From Halonotius sp046719765 (GTDB lineage: Archaea > Halobacteriota > Halobacteria > Halobacteriales > Haloferacaceae), in contig NZ_JABEBY010000024.1 of NCBI RefSeq assembly GCF_046719765.1, positions 1-29,622 of the forward strand: a stretch of DNA of 29,622 nucleotides. Reading direction: 5' to 3'. Shown here in pieces: positions 24,622-29,622 of the stretch (position 1 is its first letter; the number at the start of each line of letters is the position of its first letter). Below the pieces are notes generated by a model. The model was not told the origin of the DNA and did no database searches. It worked only from the letters and a program-made list of their open reading frames with translations. Made by a program: the position numbers and the translations under genes.

Positions 24622-24823
24622 ACCCGCCTGTCCGATCATCCAGATCGGGTCGGCGGTGACGGATCCGGCAGGGTCTGCAACCTCCATGGTCCGGTGTGGT
24701 ATTCCCGGGACTACCCCGAAGTACGCCCTCGCGATGAGAAACGCAACTACGACTACTCGGTCGCAGTTGTGCAGTCGTAATGAGTTGTACAGTCTGACGA
24801 CCAACTGCCGAATACTCGGCAGT
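24622..24823 (+). ncRNA. Cluster of strong RNA hairpins between tRNA-Asp and tRNA-Val
   Basis: There is no gene or tRNA in 24575-24828, but there are three notable stems. At 24622-24657 an inner CCGATC/GATCGG is flanked by a 3/3 internal loop and an outer imperfect ACCCGCC/GGCGGT. At 24744-24769 there are nine of ten pairs (CAACTACGAC/GTCGCAGTTG, loop TACTCG). At 24804-24823 ACTGCCGA/TCGGCAGT is perfect with loop ATAC. The density of perfect stems in a tRNA array suggests additional structured RNAs. Confidence 0.4.
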
Positions 24824-24828
24824 CCCGT

Positions 24829-24900
24829 GAGCCGATGATCAGCGGACGACGACCTGTGCCTTACCCGCACAGAACCGAGGTTCGAATCCTCGTCGGCTCA
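24829..24900 (+). tRNA. tRNA-Val (TAC), weak D arm
   Basis: The acceptor GAGCCGA/TCGGCTC is perfect and the discriminator is A. The anticodon arm is TGTGC-CTTACCC-GCACA (anticodon TAC, T33 present) and the T arm CGAGG-TTCGAAT-CCTCG. T8 is present, but the D stem barely forms (GATC against GACC, three pairs). It is either a divergent functional tRNA or one under decay. Confidence 0.65.
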
Positions 24901-24904
24901 ATGC

Positions 24905-24991
24905 GCCGCGACTGGGTATTGGGGAACCCATCGGCCTGCTACGCCGTGGCCGTCTGCGTTTGGCCTCCTGGTTCGAATCCGGGTCGCGGCG
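24905..24991 (+). tRNA. tRNA-Ser (GCT), long variable arm
   Basis: The acceptor is GCCGCGA/TCGCGGC, the D arm GGGT-ATTGGGGA-ACCC, the anticodon arm CGGC/GCCG with loop CTGCTAC (anticodon GCT), and the T arm CCTGG-TTCGAAT-CCGGG. A GGCC/GGCC variable arm, expected for serine tRNAs, gives a total of 87 nt. Position 8 is C instead of T. The start codon of the next small gene lies three bases after its end. Confidence 0.72.
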
Positions 24992-24993
24992 TC

Positions 24994-25134
24994 ATGACAA
25001 CGGATGTCTGCCCCGCCTGCGAGGAGAAAGCGTTCCGTCACATCCCGGTCGATGAGACAACGTCTATCGACACGATTGGAAGCGTGGAAATCTGTGTCAC
25101 CGAGGACGGTGCGTACTTCCACGGAACGAGGTGA
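24994..25134 (+). CDS. 46-aa cysteine-containing mini-protein
   Basis: This is a small protein starting MTTDVCPACEEKAFRHIPVD, with C6-x2-C9 and one further cysteine (EICVTEDGAYF) about 30 residues later. It may be a partial zinc ribbon. The start lies immediately after tRNA-Ser, and the composition is acidic and haloarchaeal. Such Zn mini-proteins are common in haloviruses and plasmids. The function is unknown. It is too short for routine calling, but codon use and the absence of rival frames favour it. Confidence 0.5.
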   Translation: MTTDVCPACEEKAFRHIPVDETTSIDTIGSVEICVTEDGAYFHGTR

Positions 25135-25171
25135 CCGACATCCATCCGTGCCGTGACTGGATGCTGATGAG

Positions 25172-25230
25172 CGCATTCGCCTCGAAGGCGACGGTCAGAA
25201 ATCGAACAGTGCGTGCTGTCAAACAGCACG
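25172..25230 (+). ncRNA. Two hairpins between the mini-protein and the MGLFDT gene
   Basis: TCGCC-TCGAA-GGCGA (25177-25181 with 25187-25191), if opened to a 7-nt loop, looks like an anticodon arm reading CGA. CGTGCTGT-CAA-ACAGCACG (25212-25230) is a perfect 8-bp stem. No full cloverleaf can be drawn. It may be a decayed tRNA plus a terminator or processing stem. Confidence 0.3.
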
Positions 25231-25277
25231 AGAACACGCAGGATCAAATCTTTGCCATCCCCTTGAGGTTGATAATA

Positions 25278-25682
25278 ATGGGACTATTCGATACAGTCGA
25301 ACTCTACGACGACGTCCACCTACCGGAGTACCCCGAAGGGATTACTCCAGCAGAGGACGTCGTCTGGCAGACGAAAGGCATCGATCGACCAACCATGGCG
25401 ACATTTCGGATTACGGCGGACGGTCGGCTCCTCAAAGAAGAGTGGCACATCGAAACGGTTCCGCCGGAAGACCGGCCATACGCGAGTCGTGACGACATCG
25501 ACGAGGAAGATCTCCTTTATATCGCCGGTTGTCGGAAGCGAGTCCACGACGGCTGGATTGAGCGAGACGATTACCACGGCCGCTTCGATCTCAAACACTC
25601 CTTTGAGGATCTCAATACACTCGTCACATACCGAGTGACATTCACGCACGGGCAACTCGATGGTTTCGAACGCCTGCAGTGA
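25278..25682 (+). CDS. 134-aa protein of the MG(L/M)FDT phage-associated type
   Basis: It begins MGLFDTVELYDDVHLP and contains a WQTKGIDRP step and FRITADGRLLKEEW. This layout (MGxFDT..., F-x-TK, I-x-x-DG-x-L) is shared by small proteins common in phages and mobile elements. The function is unknown. GAGGT lies eight bases before the ATG, which fixes the start; the longer in-frame extension upstream covers a hairpin and is unlikely. It is inserted between tRNA genes of the array. Confidence 0.62.
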   Translation: MGLFDTVELYDDVHLPEYPEGITPAEDVVWQTKGIDRPTMATFRITADGRLLKEEWHIETVPPEDRPYASRDDIDEEDLLYIAGCRKRVHDGWIERDDYHGRFDLKHSFEDLNTLVTYRVTFTHGQLDGFERLQ

Positions 25683-25729
25683 CCCGTGCGTGTCGGCTGT
25701 AACTTGGTGTTTGGTTTTATTTCTACAGC

Positions 25730-25805
25730 GCTCCCGGAGTCTCCGTTGGCGAGAGACGCCAGTTTTTCAGACTGGAGGCCAGGGGTTCGATTCCCCTCGG
25801 GAGCA
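25730..25805 (+). tRNA. tRNA-Glu (TTC), divergent D arm
   Basis: The acceptor GCTCCCG/CGGGAGC is perfect and the discriminator is A. The D stem is GTCT/AGAC, the anticodon arm CCAGT-TTTTCAG-ACTGG (anticodon TTC) and the T arm AGGGG-TTCGATT-CCCCT. As in the tRNA-Gln at 24418, position 8 is G and 14 is C, and the two share a 25-base block across the D arm with two differences. One difference is compensated in the stem, which suggests selection for structure. Confidence 0.75.
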
Positions 25806-25959
25806 CTCGGGGAGCTGGCTCTGACAGCATTTTCCGTGTCTGATACGCGGGCAGCCACGGATTTGTGATGCTATCACAGTCGGCTTTCCCCAACGTGTGG
25901 TCGTCGAGGTGGTGCATTTCTTCGCCCGCAAAGGATACCAACGAGAGTCATAGCTCGTC

Positions 25960-26049
25960 GCACCGCCGGTTACCCGACCGCACGTGGCGACCGTCAAGTC
26001 GGAGCGTTGCTTCGCCAGGAACTCGCAGGTTCAACTCCTGTCGGTGGCG
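25960..26049 (+). tRNA. Degenerate class II tRNA-like element (possibly Leu)
   Basis: The T arm GCAGG-TTCAACT-CCTGT and acceptor 3' strand CGGTGGC are clear. The 5' strand matches only with a one-base deletion (GC-ACCG). CGGT/ACCG could serve as a D-like hairpin. The length (90 nt) fits a class II tRNA and CAA could be read as a Leu anticodon, but the anticodon stem is broken. It is more likely a pseudo-tRNA or a tRNA-like RNA than a functional tRNA. Confidence 0.3.
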
Positions 26050-26154
26050 CAGTCCATCGATAACATTCCGGACAAAGAGGGTACAAGCGTACTCTCGACA
26101 CCGGTTCCGCTCCGACGGTTTTCCGGTCGCCGTGTCGTCGGTGGCCGTCGATCT

Positions 26155-26206
26155 GGAGTGATACATCAATCACACTCTACGGGTTCGAATCCCGTCGTTC
26201 GCTCCA
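26155..26206 (+). ncRNA. Minimal tRNA-like element (acceptor and T arm only)
   Basis: GGAGTGA pairs with TCGCTCC (26199-26205, one T-G wobble), followed by A. Inside is a perfect T arm ACGGG-TTCGAAT-CCCGT. The D and anticodon arms are absent, replaced by about 19 bases that can form GTGAT/ATCAC with part of the acceptor. It looks like a minihelix or an internally deleted tRNA. The next canonical tRNA starts 20 bp later. Confidence 0.35.
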
Positions 26207-26226
26207 GGAATTGTCCGGCCACTCAT

Positions 26227-26301
26227 GTTCTCGTAGCTCAGTCAGGACAGAGCACCGGCTTTCGAAGCTGGGTGTCGCACGTTCGAATCGTGCCGGGAAC
26301 G
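26227..26301 (+). tRNA. tRNA-Arg (TCG)
   Basis: This is a fully canonical cloverleaf: acceptor GTTCTCG/CGGGAAC with one wobble, T8, D arm GCTC-AGTCAGGACA-GAGC, anticodon arm CCGGC-TTTCGAA-GCTGG (anticodon TCG), T arm GCACG-TTCGAAT-CGTGC, discriminator G. It is the last element before the TROVE leader. Confidence 0.92.
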
Positions 26302-26302
26302 T

Positions 26303-26402
26303 CCAGCCGAGCGAAGCGAGGCTGGTTCGGGTAGTTTCGCACCTGATACTCGCTGCTCACAGAACATGTGGGCAGCATATCGGAGTCGCCTGTTGCGGCT
26401 CC
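26303..26402 (+). promoter_or_regulatory. Hairpin-rich leader of the TROVE gene
   Basis: Three strong stems lie between tRNA-Arg and the TROVE start: CCAGCC/GGCTGG (26303-26325); GCTGCTCAC/GTGGGCAGC with loop AGAACAT (26352-26376, nine pairs with one wobble); and GGAGTCGC/GCGGCTCC with loop CTGTT (26382-26402, eight pairs with one wobble). The last ends 10 bases before the ATG. They could be a 5' UTR through which the Ro-like protein autoregulates, or small Y-like RNAs. Confidence 0.45.
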
Positions 26403-26412
26403 GGGTGGAAGT

Positions 26413-27942
26413 ATGGAATTCAACACGCAGAAGCAAACGGTCGCGGAGGCAACGCGAACCACCAACTACGAAGGTGGAGAAGCGTTCGAACCCGCCGACC
26501 CTCGACTTGCATTGTATAAGCGCACAATCAATCAACTGCTGGAAGGGTCGTTCTACGAGTCGGATGACGAGCAATTGGCTGCTGTCGTTCGCCAATTCGA
26601 TGCCGCCGCAAACGAAGACCCGGAGTTCGTCCTGCAGCTCGCGGCCTATGCGCGCCAGGAGCTCCATTTGCGGGACATCCCGCAGGTACTGCTTGTGCTG
26701 GCAGCCAACGACGATCGATTCAAGGACGACTCACCGGAGTCGCTCATCCGCGAATGGGCGCCGGCGATCATCCAGCGGATGGACGAAACAGCCACCGCTC
26801 TCGCTGTCCACGATCAGCTGTTTGGTGGGACTGCGCCGTGGCCGCTTCGACGCGGCATCGAGGACGCGCTGGATGAGATGGCCGACGCCTACACGCTGGG
26901 CAAATACGACCTGACACGGCGTGAGGTGACGCTGCACGACGTGTTTAATCGCGTCCACCCCACGCCCGTCGACGCCGAGCAGGAAGTGCTCTTCGAGCGG
27001 TTCATGCGTGGCGATCTTGACGATTATCCCGACGTCGACCCGTTGTCGGCACCGAACACATGGGAGACGGTAATCTCCGAACGCGGCAACACCCAAGATG
27101 CCTGGGAACTGCTCATCGAGGACGACGAGTACACGCTGCCGATCTTCGCGTCGATTCGGAACCTCCGGAACATGCTTGAAGCCGGTGTCCCGGAAGACAC
27201 CATCGTGAATCACCTCGACTTGGAGACGGTTCGACACGCGCCGCTGTACCCATTCCGGTACTACCAGGCCTACACAGCGCTGCAGGATGCGGATATCCAA
27301 GCACCGACGGTCGAGCAGTGGCTCGAAGATGCGATTGATGTCGCAGTCGAGACGGTACCGGGTGGATTCGGCGATACCTTTGTCGCGGTCGACCTGTCGG
27401 GGTCGATGGATCATCCGCTATCTGCGAACAGCACGCTCCGACTGAAGGAGATCGGTGCGTTATTCGGTGCGATCTTAGCTGACCAGGGTGCCGAAGTCGG
27501 CGGGTTCGGCGACGACTTCCAGACAGTTTCGATGCACGTCGATACGCCAATACTGCAGCGCCAAGCGGCAGTGTTGGCGATTGACGAGGACGTTGGGCAC
27601 TCGACGAACGGCTGGAAGGCGATCACACACCTCCACGACCGAGGGGATGCTGTTGAACGCATCGTCGTCTTCACCGATATGCAGATCTGGGATAACACGC
27701 CGTTCACAGCCCGCGATTCCCAGACAATCAAGGACGCGTTCGACACGTATCGAGACGAGGTGTCTGCGGACACCGCGCTGTATCTCGTCGATCTCGCGGC
27801 CTACGGCGACTTGGTGACGCCAGAAGGCTACGAGAACGTCTATAACATCTCTGGGTGGTCGGAGCACATCCTCTCGTTCATCGAACACGCCGAGAATCCA
27901 AAGCAGATCATCGATGAGGTTGAGACATTCCAACCGTCCTAG
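26413..27942 (+). CDS. Ro60-like TROVE + vWA domain RNA-binding protein
   Basis: This 509-aa protein is close to the length of animal Ro60 and bacterial Rsr. The TROVE helical-repeat ring (about 15-320) shows YEGGEAFEPADPRLALYKR, FDAAANEDPEFVLQLAAYAR and a RDIPQVLLVLAA segment. The C-terminal vWA/MIDAS domain (about 320-500) has D327-L-S329-G-S331 (VAVDLSGSM), T398 in HSTNGWKA and D422 in VFTDMQIW, a complete metal site. Ro proteins bind Y RNAs and misfolded RNA ends and hand RNAs to exonucleases such as PNPase. I chose ATG 26413; the longer frame from 26368 would translate through both leader hairpins. The surrounding tRNA array and the tRNA-like RNA just downstream fit a Ro/Y-RNA role. TROVE genes are, to my knowledge, rare in archaea. 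Confidence 0.92.
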   Translation: MEFNTQKQTVAEATRTTNYEGGEAFEPADPRLALYKRTINQLLEGSFYESDDEQLAAVVRQFDAAANEDPEFVLQLAAYARQELHLRDIPQVLLVLAANDDRFKDDSPESLIREWAPAIIQRMDETATALAVHDQLFGGTAPWPLRRGIEDALDEMADAYTLGKYDLTRREVTLHDVFNRVHPTPVDAEQEVLFERFMRGDLDDYPDVDPLSAPNTWETVISERGNTQDAWELLIEDDEYTLPIFASIRNLRNMLEAGVPEDTIVNHLDLETVRHAPLYPFRYYQAYTALQDADIQAPTVEQWLEDAIDVAVETVPGGFGDTFVAVDLSGSMDHPLSANSTLRLKEIGALFGAILADQGAEVGGFGDDFQTVSMHVDTPILQRQAAVLAIDEDVGHSTNGWKAITHLHDRGDAVERIVVFTDMQIWDNTPFTARDSQTIKDAFDTYRDEVSADTALYLVDLAAYGDLVTPEGYENVYNISGWSEHILSFIEHAENPKQIIDEVETFQPS

Positions 27943-27951
27943 CCCTGTCGC

Positions 27952-27957
27952 TTTTTT
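27952..27957 (+). terminator. T6 tract after the TROVE gene
   Basis: Six T's lie nine bases after the stop, flanked by CGC and GCG. This is a plausible archaeal terminator separating the mRNA from the tRNA-like RNA that begins at 27964. Confidence 0.4.
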
Positions 27958-27963
27958 GCGGAT

Positions 27964-28082
27964 ACGCGAGTGGTGGAGTTCGGAAACACGCGGTCGTGTG
28001 CAGGCGGTGCAAGGCGACTGCCTCGGGGCTTGACCCCGAGGAGTTCACGACCGAGACGGGCGTTCGAATCGTCCCTCGCGCA
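27964..28082 (+). ncRNA. tRNA-mimic RNA with expanded anticodon arm (Y-RNA/YrlA-like candidate)
   Basis: The acceptor ACGCGAG/CTCGCGC has six of seven pairs. T8, A14 and G18G19 are present. The D stem is GTG/CAC and the T arm GGGCG-TTCGAAT-CGTCC. In place of a normal anticodon arm there is an 8-bp stem CGGTCGTG/CACGACCG (27991-27998 with 28046-28053). Inside it are two hairpins: AGGCGGT/ACTGCCT (28002-28008 with 28017-28023) and CGGGG-CTTGA-CCCCG (28024-28038). One alternative is a tRNA-His (GTG) with a ~46-nt intron after position 37, but the inner branching does not form a simple bulge-helix-bulge and the His-specific G-1 is absent. Its position 21 bp after a Ro gene favours a Y-RNA-like role (inference). 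Confidence 0.5.
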
Positions 28083-28141
28083 TTCGGAGTACAGTTGTGG
28101 AACATCTGGCCCGCGAGACGCGTCTTAATGGAGCTGATACT

Positions 28142-28279
28142 ATGGCAATACCCAATACGACCGATCCAGCACCGACGACAATTGCTGTCGTGACGATTCG
28201 AATCCCCTGTGGCGCAGATGGGAACCTCGTCACTGACGCTGAGAAGCGTCTCTCGCGGCTCAAAATTATTGATGATTGA
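28142..28279 (+). CDS. Small protein, 45 aa, unknown
   Basis: It starts MAIPNTTDPAPTTIAVVTIR and ends LSRLKIIDD. The strand-helix pattern (AVVTIRIPCG then AEKRLSRL) looks like half of a ferredoxin-like fold. Its TGA overlaps the TTG of the next ORF by four bases (TTGA), so translation is probably coupled. The apparent T-arm TTCGAATC at about 28197 is part of this coding sequence. Confidence 0.4.
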   Translation: MAIPNTTDPAPTTIAVVTIRIPCGADGNLVTDAEKRLSRLKIIDD

Positions 28280-28437
28280 CAATCGACGAATTAGATAGTA
28301 TCGAGCCACAGCTGTCGGCAACACTCATCACCGTCGACATTACGGTTCGGTGGGCTATGGCGATTGGCGAGGAGGACATCAAAGACAGACTGGCTGGTGT
28401 CTCAGGAGTTGAATCAGTCAGCCTGATTAGTGCGTGA
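28276..28437 (+). CDS. Small protein, 53 aa, coupled to the previous ORF (TTG start)
   Basis: It reads TIDELDSIEPQLSATLITVD, then an alpha/beta segment EEDIKDRLAGVSGVESVSLI. Together with the preceding ORF it could form a repeated beta-alpha-beta unit, so the two may be one protein split by a frameshift or two subunits. The start is uncertain because TTG is weak. No family is recognised. Confidence 0.38.
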   Translation: MTIDELDSIEPQLSATLITVDITVRWAMAIGEEDIKDRLAGVSGVESVSLISA

Positions 28438-28548
28438 GGAATAATATGTGTTCTTCAAAAACATTCGACACAGTGGGGTATGACTAAATTAGACGGGAAC
28501 AGAAGATATTCCGCAGTCCTTTCACCCGCGCTAAGATAACGCGAAGCA

Positions 28549-29550
28549 ATGACCGAGAACACTGCGCCCGCTGATCTCACATGGGGTGAGAAGCTGTCTG
28601 CCCTCCTCCGGGTTGCCCGCTACCGCCCGACATTCACCGCCGGGCTGATCCTCCTCGGCGGCTTCGTCGCCGCGCTTGAAGGCGTCGGCCTCGGCTTCAT
28701 CCACCCGATAATCGAGGTTGCACAGGCCGAAGGGCCCGTTGAGGGCGGCGGCCCGGTGTTGGAAACCTTCCTTGCGATCTACGAGTTCCTCGGTGTTCCC
28801 TTCGGACTCGGCTACCTCCTCGTCGGTGTCACCGCGGTGATGACGATCCGGTATACGCTCTCGTTTCTCGTTGCGTGGCTGAAAGCGTGGCTCGCAACCC
28901 AGTACGAAACAGCCCTTCGAACTCGGGCCTTCGACGGCGCGCTTGCGGCGAGCGTCGGCTACTTCGACGCCGAAGGCTCCGACGACATCCTCAACGCGAT
29001 CATCACCGAAACGCGGTTTTCCGGTCAGGTGATCGAGAAGGGCGTGGCAACGATGGAGCGGCTGTTTCTGGTCGGGATGTACCTTGCTATCATGCTGTAT
29101 ATCACACCGTTGATGACCGGGGTCGCCGTCGGCCTCCTTGGGACGATCACAGTCGTTCTTCGGGTCGGTATCGAGCCCGCTGTCACCGTCGGGACGCGCG
29201 TCGCCGAAGCCAATGAGCGCGTCCAAACCACTGTCCAGGCCGGCACACAAGGGATCCGCGACGTGAAGCTCTTCAGGATGACCGACGAGCTATTCGGAAA
29301 CTTCCGGAGCGCGATCGACCAGTACGCCGACGCCGAGGTCGCTATCTCCCGCAACGAGGCGGCGATCACGAACTTCTACCAGCTTGCGGCCGCGGTCACG
29401 ATCTTCGTGTTGATCTACGTCGGCTTCGTCTTCTCGGGGCTCGAACTCGGCGAACTCGGGATCTTCCTCATCGCCATGTTCCAACTCGCCCCACGAGTGA
29501 GCACGCTCAACAGCCAACTCTACAGTCTTGAGGGCGCGCTCTCACTGTAG
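28549..29550 (+). pseudogene. ABC exporter permease domain, truncated by an IS
   Basis: This is a 333-aa N-terminal part of an MsbA/lipid-A-exporter-like ABC transporter. Its membrane segments include about 28-50, 88-115, 165-205 and 285-310, with the usual coupling-helix stretch (GIRDVKLFRMTDELF). The ATP-binding domain is missing. The stop TAG at 29548-29550 is created by the IS end that begins at 29546. In Haloferax-like genomes, exporters of this kind neighbour glycosylation genes, so it may have moved lipid-linked glycans made by the left-hand cluster. No Walker motif remains, so the product is non-functional unless the insertion is an assembly artefact. Confidence 0.8.
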
Positions 29551-29622
29551 GTTCAGATGTGGTCTGACTAGTTCCTCGGCTCAACTGGATACAGCTGCTG
29601 TAGCTTGATACGAGCGTCACCG
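29546..29622. mobile_element. End of an IS copy, inverted relative to the left edge
   Basis: 29546-29617 is the exact reverse complement of 1-72. The sequence begins TGTAGGTTCAGATGTGG and runs off the window. It interrupts the ABC transporter gene within codons for LSL, which fixes the IS boundary at 29546. Only this end is visible. Confidence 0.75.

Noticed and set aside
24454..24780. 108-aa ORF across tRNA-Gln and tRNA-Asp
   Set aside because: It overlaps two structured RNA genes. It is an artefact of stop-poor GC-rich tRNA DNA.
26368..26412. Upstream start for the TROVE protein adding 15 residues
   Set aside because: It would translate through both leader hairpins. ATG 26413 gives a natural N-terminus (MEFNTQKQTV).
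28187..28215. tRNA-like T arm with TTCGAATCCCC
   Set aside because: The T stem does not pair (GTGAC against CCCCT), no acceptor partner is found upstream, and the bases lie inside the small coding sequence 28142-28279.

Overview
The window is haloarchaeal (class Halobacteria). Its proteins are acidic and Asp/Glu-rich. It carries an archaeal Orc1/Cdc6 initiator with ORB-like repeats, AglF/AglM-type glycosylation enzymes and halobacterial insertion sequences. TATA boxes sit about 25-30 bases before start codons, which implies leaderless transcripts.

Layout. The two ends (1-72 and 29546-29617) are perfect inverted copies of the same 72 bp, so the window stops inside two oppositely oriented copies of one repeat, probably an insertion sequence (IS). 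A composite transposase remnant follows (259-894). Next is a sugar-nucleotide and cell-surface glycan block (1069-7325): glmU, glmS, an NDP-sugar epimerase, aglF and aglM. Together they could supply UDP-GlcNAc, UDP-Glc, UDP-GlcA and an epimerised uronic acid. A truncated ABC exporter gene at 28549-29550 may be a displaced part of that locus. From about 7.4 to 28.4 kb the DNA is accessory. It holds a small regulator and membrane-protein pair, two long unrecognised genes that share a C-terminal fold, a 959-bp terminal-inverted-repeat element, a replication origin with orc1, and a plasmid-like cargo operon (Zn-ribbon protein, PD-(D/E)XK nuclease, winged-helix regulator, PIN toxin-like protein). 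It also holds an ATPase remnant cleanly split by an IS5-type element, an RHH-TnpB element and a DUF7509-like gene.

The most unusual part is 24.3-28.1 kb. A Ro60-like TROVE + vWA gene (26413-27942) sits in a dense array of tRNAs (Gln, Asp, Val, Ser, Glu, Arg), degenerate tRNA-like elements and perfect hairpins. Directly after it lies an RNA candidate with tRNA-like acceptor, D and T arms, but with the anticodon arm replaced by a long stem carrying two hairpins. This resembles the tRNA-mimicking Y RNAs (YrlA type) encoded beside bacterial Ro proteins. I propose an archaeal, possibly virus-derived, Ro60-Y-RNA-tRNA system. The protein family and the canonical tRNAs are well supported by the sequence; the functional link is inference.
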